Source: an uncultured Candidatus Nitrosopelagicus sp. (GTDB taxonomy: Archaea; Thermoproteota; Nitrososphaeria; Nitrososphaerales; Nitrosopumilaceae). Taken from it: a DNA stretch of 32,977 bases. Position numbers and translations under genes: made by a program. The notes under the pieces were generated by a model. It saw only the letters and a list, made by a program, of their open reading frames with translations. It had not been told where the DNA came from and made no database searches. The stretch lies in contig CALBOT010000093.1 in the NCBI GenBank assembly GCA_937896695.1, positions 1 to 32,977 of the forward strand, written 5' to 3'. This document shows positions 17,885 to 27,363 of the stretch, piece after piece (position 1 is the stretch's first letter; the number at the start of each line of letters is the position of its first letter).

Positions 17885-18082
17885 ATGACTTCGAAAGCAA
17901 TCATCTTCGGTGTTGGATTACCAATGGTGATTTTTGGAGCATTCATAGCACTAGCCATAGCACCACTTTCAGCAGGAGTAGAATCAACAATTGAATTTGT
18001 TGGAAGCCTAATTGGAATCTTAGGAGTTGTCTTTATGATCTCAGGCATGTTCTACAAAAAGGAAATAATAATTCAAGAATAA
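17885..18082 (+). CDS. Small two-TM membrane protein
   Basis: Hydrophobic segments IIFGVGLPMVIFGAFIALAIA and SLIGILGVVFMISGMFY. Confidence 0.6.
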   Translation: MTSKAIIFGVGLPMVIFGAFIALAIAPLSAGVESTIEFVGSLIGILGVVFMISGMFYKKEIIIQE

Positions 18083-18136
18083 TCGTGCCTAAACAATTCA
18101 CATCCTTTAAAATAACCTTCCAAATCAATTGATCAC

Positions 18137-18676
18137 ATGGATAAAGAGCGCGTAAAAAAACTTGTACGTGAATTAATTATTGAACTCGGTGAAGATCCTA
18201 CTAGAGAGGGTCTAAAAGATACTCCTAGAAGAATTGCTGATGCTTACAGTGAAATCTTTTCCGGATATGACTCTGATTCTGAATTGTCTGTTCAATTTTC
18301 AGAAGACTCTGAAATGGTTGTTGCAAAGAACATCCAATACTATTCAATGTGTGAACATCATATGCTTCCCTTCTTTGGCACTATCCAAATTGCATACATT
18401 CCAAATGGAAGAGTCTTTGGCATTTCAAAACTAGTAAGAGTTGTAGAAAAATTCTCAAAGAGATTACAAATTCAAGAAAGAATTACAAAAAATGTTGCAG
18501 ATGAGATTTATGCTCAAGGTGTTAAAGGCGTTGCAGTTATGGCAGAAGGAGAACATCTCTGTATGAAAATGAGAGGTGTTAGAAATAATGCTCAAATGAC
18601 ATCTTCCGCATTTAGAGGCGTATTTGAGGATCAAAAAACCAAAGAAGAGCTACTCAAAGCCATTCAAAACAAGTAA
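18137..18676 (+). CDS. folE: GTP cyclohydrolase I
   Basis: GEDPTREGLKDTPRRIADAY, YSMCEHHMLPFFG, GEHLCMKMRGVRN. Confidence 0.95.
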   Translation: MDKERVKKLVRELIIELGEDPTREGLKDTPRRIADAYSEIFSGYDSDSELSVQFSEDSEMVVAKNIQYYSMCEHHMLPFFGTIQIAYIPNGRVFGISKLVRVVEKFSKRLQIQERITKNVADEIYAQGVKGVAVMAEGEHLCMKMRGVRNNAQMTSSAFRGVFEDQKTKEELLKAIQNK

Positions 18677-18721
18677 GATCCTATCAAAAATTAAATAATC
18701 CCCTAATTAGAAAGTCATCAT

Positions 18722-19036
18722 ATGCCTGCAAGAAATAACATACATGTTCCAAGTGAATCATGGCCATTTTTTAGCTGGTTTGTTATCGAATTTGCAATAG
18801 TTATCGCAGTTGCAGTAGTTATCTCATGGCAAGTTAATCCGTTCTTTGAGGATTCTGTAGTAATGTATGGTTGGGAATGTGAACAAACATCACAAATAAC
18901 TGACTGTTCTGTTACTGATGAACCAGAGATGCAACAAACGGCACTAAACTGGATATTCTGGGGAATAGTGGGTTTAGTCTTTGCAGGATGGTATCTTGGT
19001 GCTCGTAGATTTGTTTTGAAAAGAAGTATTCTCTAA
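18722..19036 (+). CDS. Hypothetical two-TM membrane protein
   Basis: Two hydrophobic helices flanking a Cys-containing loop (WECEQTSQITDCS). Confidence 0.6.
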   Translation: MPARNNIHVPSESWPFFSWFVIEFAIVIAVAVVISWQVNPFFEDSVVMYGWECEQTSQITDCSVTDEPEMQQTALNWIFWGIVGLVFAGWYLGARRFVLKRSIL

Positions 19037-19038
19037 TC

Positions 19039-19719
19039 TTACTTCAAGTATCTGGTCTTATCTTCAATCTTTGCTTTTGCAAATGCTATTTTTCTATTGT
19101 TACAAGACTCACATTTTCCACATTGCATCTTTCCACCAAGATAACAACTCCATGTTTTGAAAATTTCATTTCCTAAAACTTTGTAGCCTTTTTTTATCAA
19201 ATCACTTTTTGAAATGTTTTCTGAATATGGAGACCAAATTTTTATCTCTTTTCTAATTTTATTTTTAATTCCGTCGTGTTCTCCCTGGTTTAATGCTTTT
19301 TGGATTTTTCTAGTAAATTCTGGTCTACAATCTGGATATTTTGTATCTCCTTTTTGTGCTCCATATGCTACCAGTTCTGCATTTAGAGTAAAGGCCCATG
19401 CTGTGGCAATTGAGAGAAAGATGGCATTTCTGATAGGAACTACAATAGAATATTCAAAGGTACTAGGCATCTTTTTCTTTGTACTGGTTAAGACATTGCT
19501 ATCTCCATACAATTCTTTCATGAAACCAATATCCAGAATTTTATGTTCTTTTAGTTTCAGTAATTTTGCTATACGTTTTGCAGCCTTTATTTCTTCAGAT
19601 GCCCTTTGACCGTACGAAAATGTAATTCCATACAACTGATATCCTTTTTTCAAATATGACATCATACATGCTGAATCTAGACCCCCACTTAGAATGATAA
19701 CTGCTCTTTTCATTTTCAC
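19039..19719 (-). CDS. queC: 7-cyano-7-deazaguanine synthase
   Basis: LSGGLDSACMM PP-loop; CxxxxxxxxCGKCESC zinc ligands; YGAQKGDTKYPDCRPEF. Confidence 0.92.
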   Translation of the reverse strand: MKMKRAVIILSGGLDSACMMSYLKKGYQLYGITFSYGQRASEEIKAAKRIAKLLKLKEHKILDIGFMKELYGDSNVLTSTKKKMPSTFEYSIVVPIRNAIFLSIATAWAFTLNAELVAYGAQKGDTKYPDCRPEFTRKIQKALNQGEHDGIKNKIRKEIKIWSPYSENISKSDLIKKGYKVLGNEIFKTWSCYLGGKMQCGKCESCNNRKIAFAKAKIEDKTRYLK

Positions 19720-20636
19720 TTTTTGATGATTGGTCCTTTGCTTGGTTTACAAATAAAAACTCGCGATTTTTTATTTGCATCTTTAAATCCTTTTTTCATT
19801 GCATTAGAAATTTTCTTTGCATCGTGTTTTTTATCTGTAAATGCTATCACTGATGGTCCTGCACCACTAATTGTAACTCCATATGCTCCAGCTACTATTG
19901 CATTTTTTTTTACCTTGTCAAACCCTGGAATCATATGTTTTCTTGCTGGTTCGACAATTACGTCTTGTACTGATTTTCCAATTAATTCGGAATTTTTCTC
20001 TGAAAAACCAGCTGCTATTGCTGAAGCATTTGAAATATTTTTTACCATATCGACTAATGAAACTTTTTTTGGAATAGCTCCTCTTGAAACCTTAGTTTTC
20101 TTTGCAGGAACCTTCAATTCCGGTACTGCTACGCATAAAACTAAGTCATTTGGGGGTTGTATCTTAACTACTTGCAAAGGTTTTGTTTTAACTATTACAA
20201 ATCCCCCCAATACAGATGCTGCAACATTATCATAATGTATTGTACCTGCACTAGCTTTTTCGCCAATTCCTGCAAATTCAACTAACTCTGCATCCGTTAG
20301 TTTTAGATTGTATAATTTGTTAAAACCTACCGCACATGCAGCAGCTGATGCTGCACTACTTCCCATACCAAATCCCGCAGGAACATTTTTCTTAATTTTA
20401 ATTTCTATACCATCTTTTATTTTGAATTTCTTTTTCATTGCAGAAATAACTAATCCCGCAGTATTTTTTGATGGACTGAGTGGAATATCATCTGAACTTA
20501 TTATCACAATTCCTTTTCCTTTCTTTGTTAAAACTACATTATCATAAAGTGCATCTAATGCCATACCAAATACATCAAACCCTGGACCCAAATTTGCAGT
20601 AGAGCAAGGAGCGTGTACAGTTACTGATTTTGCCAT
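19716..20636 (-). CDS. thrB: Homoserine kinase
   Basis: GHMP kinase motifs VPAGFGMGSSAASAAACAVGFN and GVTISGAGPSVIAF; APCSTANLGPGFDVFG. Confidence 0.9.
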   Translation of the reverse strand: MAKSVTVHAPCSTANLGPGFDVFGMALDALYDNVVLTKKGKGIVIISSDDIPLSPSKNTAGLVISAMKKKFKIKDGIEIKIKKNVPAGFGMGSSAASAAACAVGFNKLYNLKLTDAELVEFAGIGEKASAGTIHYDNVAASVLGGFVIVKTKPLQVVKIQPPNDLVLCVAVPELKVPAKKTKVSRGAIPKKVSLVDMVKNISNASAIAAGFSEKNSELIGKSVQDVIVEPARKHMIPGFDKVKKNAIVAGAYGVTISGAGPSVIAFTDKKHDAKKISNAMKKGFKDANKKSRVFICKPSKGPIIKK

Positions 20637-21394
20637 TAATCTTCTATCTCTTCGCCCAAGTTAATAGTTCTGCTTAATGCGCTTTGTAGATTCACCATTC
20701 CATCTCCTGTTGCGTTAGAAACTGGAATTAAATCCTGTTGAAAGTCATTTCTGTTTATGCTTGTTAACATGTCTGATACTAGAGAAAAAGTATCTCCATT
20801 TAGTTCACTAGCCAAATCAGCCTCTAATCGTGAGTCTGTTCCAGACCAACTTAACACTTGTTCAATTTTTTCTTGGATTAAATCAGTTTTAGTAATTACA
20901 TTGACTGTTGGTAATCCTAATCGTAATCTAATTGATGTTGAAAGTAGCATTAACGAGACAAAATTACTTGGAGTTGACACCATAGTCCCATCAAACAAAA
21001 ATAGATTCATCTTTTCTTCTGCATCAAAGTTTTGTACAAAGAAAGGACCGCTTTGTCTGTACGCAAATAACTCGATTTGTCCCGGCGTATCAACAATAAG
21101 ATAATCTGGATTTATTGTATCTGCTTCTTTTTGAATGTCGTCAATTTTTGTGGCAACCAAATCATTTGCCATTATCAGCGAACCATTAGAACCTAACTCA
21201 TATTGTTCCATTAGTGAATTGACATCCACATAATCCCTGACATCTATGTCTGGAGAATATGGCAAACTTCCAACCCCTGGGTCCAAATTTAGTGTAATTG
21301 GAAATGTGGCATTTTTTGCATAATATTCCTTAATTTTTGAAGTCAGTAACGACTTTCCTGCACCCGCTGTGCCTGTAACAAAAATAACTTTCAA
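20636..21394 (-). CDS. GPN-loop GTPase
   Basis: VTGTAGAGKSLLTSKI, NLDPGVGSLPYSPDIDVRD, IVDTPGQIELF, NVITKTDL. Confidence 0.85.
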   Translation of the reverse strand: MKVIFVTGTAGAGKSLLTSKIKEYYAKNATFPITLNLDPGVGSLPYSPDIDVRDYVDVNSLMEQYELGSNGSLIMANDLVATKIDDIQKEADTINPDYLIVDTPGQIELFAYRQSGPFFVQNFDAEEKMNLFLFDGTMVSTPSNFVSLMLLSTSIRLRLGLPTVNVITKTDLIQEKIEQVLSWSGTDSRLEADLASELNGDTFSLVSDMLTSINRNDFQQDLIPVSNATGDGMVNLQSALSRTINLGEEIED

Positions 21395-21452
21395 TGGCTC
21401 GACAAAAATTCTTTTTTATTCGCTTATATTTGAATCTCTTAAAAAATGAGCA

Positions 21453-22469
21453 ATGAACTGGCGATTAGCAGTAATTCCTGTGACATTAATTCCAATCATA
21501 ATAATTGCAATTCAGTTTGATATTGAAGCCGAAGATGTCTTTGCAATAGGTGCTATTCCTTTCACATTGGCAGTTGTTGCAATTATGGCAAAATTAGGAT
21601 TACAAGGATTGAAACTTGCTTACATTGCACGAACTTTCCTTGGTCCATTTGATTCTATTAAACGATTAACCGCAATGCGTGTCGGTAGTGAGTTTATCAA
21701 ATTTACAACTCCTATGTTTGTTGGAGCTGAATTTGCGGTCATTTACTATATGACAAAAAAAGGAATTTCTACGTCAAAGGCATCATGGGTTGCACTCTTA
21801 GATATTGTAACAGAAGTCTTTGCAGCAGGTGTTCTTTCAATTTTAGCAGGAATTTTAGCAATAATGTTTGGCGCATACGTTGTTGGCGCAGTAGTTTTAG
21901 GAACCGCAGTTCCAATTACTGGGTTGTGGATTGTATTGTTCTTTTTGTCATCAAAACGTACATTTGCGTTACCAAGAATTATCTCCTATATTGTAACCAC
22001 ATTGGGAAAGGAACGTGGGGAAAAATATGTCAAACAAACCAATGGTTGGATAGAAGAAGTATGTGTGATGAGCAGAGAAAATCTTCATTCTAGTAAATCA
22101 AAAAAAGTTTTCACTGTAGGATTTTTTGTATCAATCATATCTTGGATATGTTATGGAGTCTCATTTTTAGTAATTGCAAATGGTGTAGGTTATGCAGTAG
22201 AATTTTTTGATTCAGTAATGGCAGTAATGGGTGCAAATGCGATTGCAAATCTTCCAATTACAGTGGGTGGTTCAGGATTGGCAGAATTTGGAATAATTGC
22301 CTATCTTAATAATTTAGATCCATTCAATTTCTCAGCTGATGTTGATTCATTGCAATGGAATGCTGTAATTGGTTGGAGAATTGCCACATACTACATACCG
22401 ATTGCTGTAACATGGATACTGTTAGTAAAATTAGCATTAAGTAAAATCAGTAGACCAAATTCTGCATGA
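21453..22469 (+). CDS. Lysylphosphatidylglycerol synthase TM-region/flippase-like membrane protein
   Basis: Polytopic protein with MRVGSEFIKFTTPMFVGAE and NAIANLPITVGGSGLAEFG typical of the UPF0104-like family. Confidence 0.75.
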   Translation: MNWRLAVIPVTLIPIIIIAIQFDIEAEDVFAIGAIPFTLAVVAIMAKLGLQGLKLAYIARTFLGPFDSIKRLTAMRVGSEFIKFTTPMFVGAEFAVIYYMTKKGISTSKASWVALLDIVTEVFAAGVLSILAGILAIMFGAYVVGAVVLGTAVPITGLWIVLFFLSSKRTFALPRIISYIVTTLGKERGEKYVKQTNGWIEEVCVMSRENLHSSKSKKVFTVGFFVSIISWICYGVSFLVIANGVGYAVEFFDSVMAVMGANAIANLPITVGGSGLAEFGIIAYLNNLDPFNFSADVDSLQWNAVIGWRIATYYIPIAVTWILLVKLALSKISRPNSA

Positions 22470-22472
22470 GAA

Positions 22473-23273
22473 ATGAATTTTAAAAATAAAGTTGTTGTAA
22501 TTACTGGGGCATCCAGTGGAATTGGTGAAGCAGCTGCTGAACAATTTGCAAAAAGAGGAGCAAATCTGGTCTTAGTTGCTCGAAGAAAAGACAAATTAGA
22601 ACAAGTTGAACAAAAACTTTCAAAATATTCAATCAAGATTTTGATTCAGGTTTGCGATGTATCTGATAAACTACAAGTAAAACAAATGTCCGAAAAAGTA
22701 ATTGAAATATTTTCTAGAATAGATGTTTTAGTGAATAATGCTGGATTTGTAATTTATGGAAAAGTTGAAGAATTATCTATAGAAGATATCGAATCACAAA
22801 TGAAAACAAACTATTTTGGTACAATCAATTGCACGAAACATTTTCTTCCATATTTTCTTAAACAAAATTCTGGTCATATGGTTAATGTTGCATCTGTTGG
22901 TGGGAGCTTTGGTGTTCCTGGTATTGCATCATATTGTGCAACCAAGTTTGCAATGTTGGGTTTTTCTGAGGGTTTACATCATGAATTGCACGGAACCAAT
23001 GTTGGAGTAACTGTTGTAAGTCCAATAATGGTTAGAACAAGTCTGTTTGATCATCCGTCTTTCAAAAATTTTACAAAACATGCAACTGGAATTTCATTAA
23101 GTACTGAAACCGTTGCAAATGCAATAATCAAGGCTTCAAAATCATCTAGATTAGAAATTGTTGTCCCATCTTATGTAAGAATTGGAATATGGTTTAAGCA
23201 AACGTTTCCATTTTTGATTAATCCTATAATTGGTAATGTTTTTAGAAAACAGCTCGATAAAAGAGACTCTTAG
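22473..23273 (+). CDS. Short-chain dehydrogenase/reductase (SDR)
   Basis: VVITGASSGIGEAAA, NNAGFVIYG, SYCATKFAM catalytic YxxxK. Confidence 0.92.
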   Translation: MNFKNKVVVITGASSGIGEAAAEQFAKRGANLVLVARRKDKLEQVEQKLSKYSIKILIQVCDVSDKLQVKQMSEKVIEIFSRIDVLVNNAGFVIYGKVEELSIEDIESQMKTNYFGTINCTKHFLPYFLKQNSGHMVNVASVGGSFGVPGIASYCATKFAMLGFSEGLHHELHGTNVGVTVVSPIMVRTSLFDHPSFKNFTKHATGISLSTETVANAIIKASKSSRLEIVVPSYVRIGIWFKQTFPFLINPIIGNVFRKQLDKRDS

Positions 23274-23635
23274 ATGTTTTCGTCTGTAACAACAATTTCT
23301 GTTACTTCATACTGAATAATTTCTTTTAGATTAATTCCTTGTTCTGCAAGATAATCTACTGTTTTTTTGCTTAGTTTTGCTTTTAGTTCATTCAGTTTGA
23401 ACTCACAGACAACACCTTTCATCAAATCATTCAAGTTAACATCTTTTCCAAGCTTTAGTCCTTCTAGAATTGTTGTTCCTTGAACTGATTCGTATAACTG
23501 TAAATCAACCTTCTTATCATCTTCATTGATATCTAAAATATAGCCTGAAATTTTCATTGATTTTGGCTTGCCGAATTTTGGTGACTCTAGCTCTTTATTG
23601 ACATCTTCTGGAACTTCGTCCTTTTTTTTAGCCAT
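23270..23635 (-). CDS. Hypothetical conserved protein
   Basis: Open frame between neighbours, 4-bp overlap with SDR end. Confidence 0.5.
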   Translation of the reverse strand: MAKKKDEVPEDVNKELESPKFGKPKSMKISGYILDINEDDKKVDLQLYESVQGTTILEGLKLGKDVNLNDLMKGVVCEFKLNELKAKLSKKTVDYLAEQGINLKEIIQYEVTEIVVTDENI

Positions 23636-23648
23636 TTATCATCAAAAC

Positions 23649-24029
23649 TTATTGTGCTTCTTTGTCTTTTTTGCTCTTTTGCCACCAATCTAGATAATCA
23701 TACTGTTTATCTGATTTTGTACTTTCTTTACGAGATAATTTGTATCTAATGTCACTAACCTGTTCTCTTGTAGCATAAAGACCACATCTCTTGCAAATGA
23801 AGTGTTTTGTTGCAGGATCTAGTTTCATAACAAACCCCATACTCTCAGAATCAATTTCATCTTCCATTTCTCGGTATGGCGGTGCTCTAAATTCATATCC
23901 TTCTTCCTGTTCTTCAGCCTTAAAATCTGCCTCTAGCTGTTTCTTTCTCTTTGCTATTTCTCTACTTACACACTCAGGACAGTTTACCAATATCGATTTC
24001 CTTGTATTTTTACATAAGAGTGTTGCCAC
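23649..24029 (-). CDS. Zinc-finger-containing hypothetical protein
   Basis: NCPECVSRE and FICKRCGLYATREQ Cys pairs. Confidence 0.6.
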   Translation of the reverse strand: MATLLCKNTRKSILVNCPECVSREIAKRKKQLEADFKAEEQEEGYEFRAPPYREMEDEIDSESMGFVMKLDPATKHFICKRCGLYATREQVSDIRYKLSRKESTKSDKQYDYLDWWQKSKKDKEAQ

Positions 24030-24043
24030 ATTTTTTGGATCAG

Positions 24044-24118
24044 AAAAATGACTGATGCGCGGATTAACTCTTCATCCCTTGCGGTCAGTTCGCCCATCGA
24101 CAAACCGCGCACCAGTAC
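24044..24118 (-). ncRNA. Candidate structured ncRNA or structured leader/terminator of unknown family
   Basis: GC-rich patch in an AT-rich gap; 12-bp closing stem 24105-24116 / 24051-24062, fully paired on the minus strand (one G-U) but with an A-C mismatch on the plus strand; CATTTTT follows the stem on the minus strand. Confidence 0.5.
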
Positions 24119-24143
24119 GCTGATTAATTTCTAAAAGAAGCTA

Positions 24144-25373
24144 TTATTTTTTGTCTTCTAAAATTTCTGATACAATCTTTGTTGTATTGTTTACTCCATC
24201 CCCGTTGAAATTACTTGAAAATTCTTTAACTGAATCTGTAAATTCTGCATAGTTTTCATACATTTGTCTTACTGCCTCTACTATTTTCCCTTTATTTTGA
24301 GCAAATAACCCTAGTTTCTTTTCTTTTATCCACTCAATTTGATTAGTATGTTCGTCATAAATTGGAATTCCGATTATTGGTTTTGCATGACCACCTAAAA
24401 TTTCTCCCATTACTGTGTGAGAACCATTCACTACTGAATATTTGCATAGATTCAGAACCGTTTCCTTCTCTTGTTCAGAAAGAAATCCTTTGTCAATTTG
24501 AATCCAGTCTATTTTTTTATCATATGCTTCTGATATTGAATATTCGTTACCATCTTTATCCAAAACTCGATCTATACTTTCATCATTTTTTGCATGAGAA
24601 ATAATTCTCTTCTCATTTTTCATTTCAGATTGATGAAATGCTTCTTCATATCTTTCACCTGTTCCATCATTAGTTGATTTGTTTCCAGTTCTCATCCAAT
24701 AACCATAAACAGAATCTGCAACTAATTTTTCTAAATCACTCTTTTCACCCTTTTCAATTTTTTTTTGATTTGTAAAATGCCCAACATATACTACTTTATC
24801 CTGAATATCTTTTGTAAAATTTAGATTATACTCACACATTGTATATGGCGGTTCTGAATCTGCAACTAAAATTTTAGATGCTTTAGAAATTTGCTTTGCA
24901 ACAAACTCCAATGCCGGTTTGAAATATAGTCTTGATTTCCATAATTTTGGTTTGAATTGGTTTGTTACAAACAAGCTTGTAACATTTCGTCGTTCAGCCA
25001 AAACATTTGAGCCCATATCTCCATCATTTATCACCAAATCAAATCCAATTTTATTGTAAAGTTTACCTTCATCTTTGAGATAGCTTGAAATTTGTGTTAC
25101 TAGAGGCTCATTGCCTTCTACAGGTAACAGGAAATTCCACAAAGATTTTGTTAAACTAGGGCCAAACTTACCATCAATCGGTGTAGGCATCAAAACTTCA
25201 TGAATATTTTGTTTTTCATTAGGAAATTTATCTAATAATTTTTGGTAGATGTCACCTTTACTAAAATAATGAAATTCATTATCGCCTAATTCTTTCAATT
25301 TTTCATTCAATCTCATCATTCGAGAATAATGTCCATTTCCCCATGGATAGATGAATTGTCCTATTTTTGCCAT
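24144..25373 (-). CDS. GT-B-type glycosyltransferase-like protein
   Basis: N-terminal GQFIYPWGNGHYSRM and C-terminal VVNGSHTVMGEILGGHAKPIIGIPIYDEHTNQIEWI; start M at 25373 preferred. Confidence 0.6.
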   Translation of the reverse strand: MAKIGQFIYPWGNGHYSRMMRLNEKLKELGDNEFHYFSKGDIYQKLLDKFPNEKQNIHEVLMPTPIDGKFGPSLTKSLWNFLLPVEGNEPLVTQISSYLKDEGKLYNKIGFDLVINDGDMGSNVLAERRNVTSLFVTNQFKPKLWKSRLYFKPALEFVAKQISKASKILVADSEPPYTMCEYNLNFTKDIQDKVVYVGHFTNQKKIEKGEKSDLEKLVADSVYGYWMRTGNKSTNDGTGERYEEAFHQSEMKNEKRIISHAKNDESIDRVLDKDGNEYSISEAYDKKIDWIQIDKGFLSEQEKETVLNLCKYSVVNGSHTVMGEILGGHAKPIIGIPIYDEHTNQIEWIKEKKLGLFAQNKGKIVEAVRQMYENYAEFTDSVKEFSSNFNGDGVNNTTKIVSEILEDKK

Positions 25374-25403
25374 ATCTTTCACTTAGAATTCCCGCTTAAA
25401 TTT

Positions 25404-26522
25404 TCAATGTTCAATTTCTAAAGAATCTAAAATTTCATGAACATTATTTGGTCCTAGTTTGACTTTAATTATTTTCTTTATTGTTTTTTCATCTTTTTTT
25501 AATTTTGAATTAGGTTTTTTCAAATTTATTTTCATAAATTTTTCAATTTTTGAAATATATTTTTCCATTCCAATTTCTTTTCCATTTTTAATTATCTCTG
25601 AGTCAATTCCTGATAATGCAATATGTGGAATCATTCCGGCACTAAAAACTCTCTTTTGTAATATTCCTACATGTGTAGATGGGAAAACTAGTGGTGAAAC
25701 AGCAAGTGAAATATGAGAAATCTGTCTTTCTTTTCCACATTTTATCATAATATTGGTAATTAGAGAATTTTTTGACAACACGTCTTCTGATTTTTTTCCG
25801 AATTTTGGTATTTTATGAAATTCTAACTCTACTTCTGATTTCAACATTCTAGGAAGTATTTTGTCTATGATCTTCACTAAGTGAACTACATCCTCACGTG
25901 TTTCATAACAAATCAAAAGTTTTATTTCAAATCCCTGCTTGATTGTTTCAAGACAATTTATTGCTGAAAATTCATCTGTTATACAGCAAATTGATTTTTG
26001 CAATTGTGAATTATTTACTGTTCCTCCTAACCCTTCATCTACAAAAATACAGACATACGCATTTGATTTTGTAACATAGATTTGTAACAGTTTGTCATGT
26101 TTTAATTCTGTACCTGGTTTTGCAGAAATTTTTTGATTTTTTTGAATTATTGTAGATGTAGCTGCTAATTCCAAATCTTTCACAACAAATCCTTTTGGAT
26201 TTCCATCTGCTTTCACATAAAATTTTTCACCTTTCAAAAGAAGATTAGAACTAATTTCTCCAATTTCTGATACTATTGTTTTAAAATTATTTTTTATTTT
26301 TTTAGCAATTGCAATTTTTTTTATTCCAAACAACAATGCAATTGCACTAGATACAAAAACTGGATCGTCTGCTTGAATACAAATTAGAAAATCATCTTTA
26401 ACAATATTTGTAAATTTTAGTTTTTTAATTTTTAAAATCTTTTTAATATTTTCTATTAATTGATTAATTTTATTTTCAGCAAATAATGATGGGTATACAA
26501 CTACCAGCGTGTCTTCTGTCAT
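25404..26522 (-). CDS. THUMP-domain, ThiI-like protein with apparently degenerate PP-loop
   Basis: Overall organisation resembles ThiI (ferredoxin-like/THUMP N-terminus, Rossmann-like C-terminus), but no SGGxDS motif is visible. Confidence 0.5.
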   Translation of the reverse strand: MTEDTLVVVYPSLFAENKINQLIENIKKILKIKKLKFTNIVKDDFLICIQADDPVFVSSAIALLFGIKKIAIAKKIKNNFKTIVSEIGEISSNLLLKGEKFYVKADGNPKGFVVKDLELAATSTIIQKNQKISAKPGTELKHDKLLQIYVTKSNAYVCIFVDEGLGGTVNNSQLQKSICCITDEFSAINCLETIKQGFEIKLLICYETREDVVHLVKIIDKILPRMLKSEVELEFHKIPKFGKKSEDVLSKNSLITNIMIKCGKERQISHISLAVSPLVFPSTHVGILQKRVFSAGMIPHIALSGIDSEIIKNGKEIGMEKYISKIEKFMKINLKKPNSKLKKDEKTIKKIIKVKLGPNNVHEILDSLEIEH

Positions 26523-26618
26523 CTAATTTAGTATTTTTAAGGAGTTTATATTTTACAATATCTCTTAACTTGAGCTAATTTTGATATAATTATAATACTT
26601 GATTGGATAATCAGGTTT

Positions 26619-27338
26619 ATGGGAAAATTTACTAAACAAGAATTGGATGAAGTAAACAAGACTCTGTCTACACCTGAGGATTGTTTGAAATGGGCATTTG
26701 ATAACCTTCATCCAAAATTAGCAAAAGCATCTAGTTTTGGTGCAGAAGATGCAGCAATTATTGATATGATGTTTAAAATCAATTCTGATTCAAGATTGTT
26801 TACACTTGAAACAGGTAGATTACCTAAAGAAACTTTTGATGCTATAGAACAGGTTGAACAACGTTACAATACAAAAATTGAAAAATTGTATCCTGATCAA
26901 AATGAAGTTGAAAAAATGATACAAGAAAAAGGCTTGAACTGTTTTTATGAAAGTATTGAAAACAGGAAACTTTGTTGTGCTATTAGAAAAGTTCATCCAA
27001 TGAACAAAATGCTTGCAACACTTGATGGTTGGATTACCGGTCTAAGAAATGATCAAAATCAGAATCGTTCTGGCGCTAGTATGCTTGAAATTGATGAAAT
27101 GCATGGTAATATTGTAAAGATTAACCCACTTGTTAACTGGACCTTTGACCAAACATGGGATTATGTAAAATCAAATAATTGTCCATATAACAAATTACTT
27201 GATCAGGGTTATCCTAGTATTGGCTGTGAGCCATGTACCAGACCTATCAAGATCGGTGAAGATATACGTGCAGGTCGTTGGTGGTGGGAAACTGACAAAA
27301 ATAAAGAATGTGGCCTTCATATGAACCACGACAATTAA
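26619..27338 (+). CDS. cysH: Phosphoadenylyl-/adenylyl-sulfate reductase
   Basis: KASSFGAEDAAIIDM, LETGRLPKET, CCAIRKVHPMNKML, CxxC near the C-terminus (GCEPCTRPI), HMN. Confidence 0.88.
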   Translation: MGKFTKQELDEVNKTLSTPEDCLKWAFDNLHPKLAKASSFGAEDAAIIDMMFKINSDSRLFTLETGRLPKETFDAIEQVEQRYNTKIEKLYPDQNEVEKMIQEKGLNCFYESIENRKLCCAIRKVHPMNKMLATLDGWITGLRNDQNQNRSGASMLEIDEMHGNIVKINPLVNWTFDQTWDYVKSNNCPYNKLLDQGYPSIGCEPCTRPIKIGEDIRAGRWWWETDKNKECGLHMNHDN

Positions 27339-27363
27339 ATTAATCATACAAAACTGATTCATA

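Noticed and set aside
19723-20235. 170-aa plus-strand ORF antisense to thrB
   Set aside because: Shadow ORF of a well-supported GHMP kinase; composition typical of an antisense reading.
24051-24116. Plus-strand tRNA-like look: TGCGCGG...CCGCGCA followed by CCA
   Set aside because: Only ~42 nt between the putative acceptor strands, no TTCRA T-loop or anticodon arm; the pairing asymmetry favours the minus strand.
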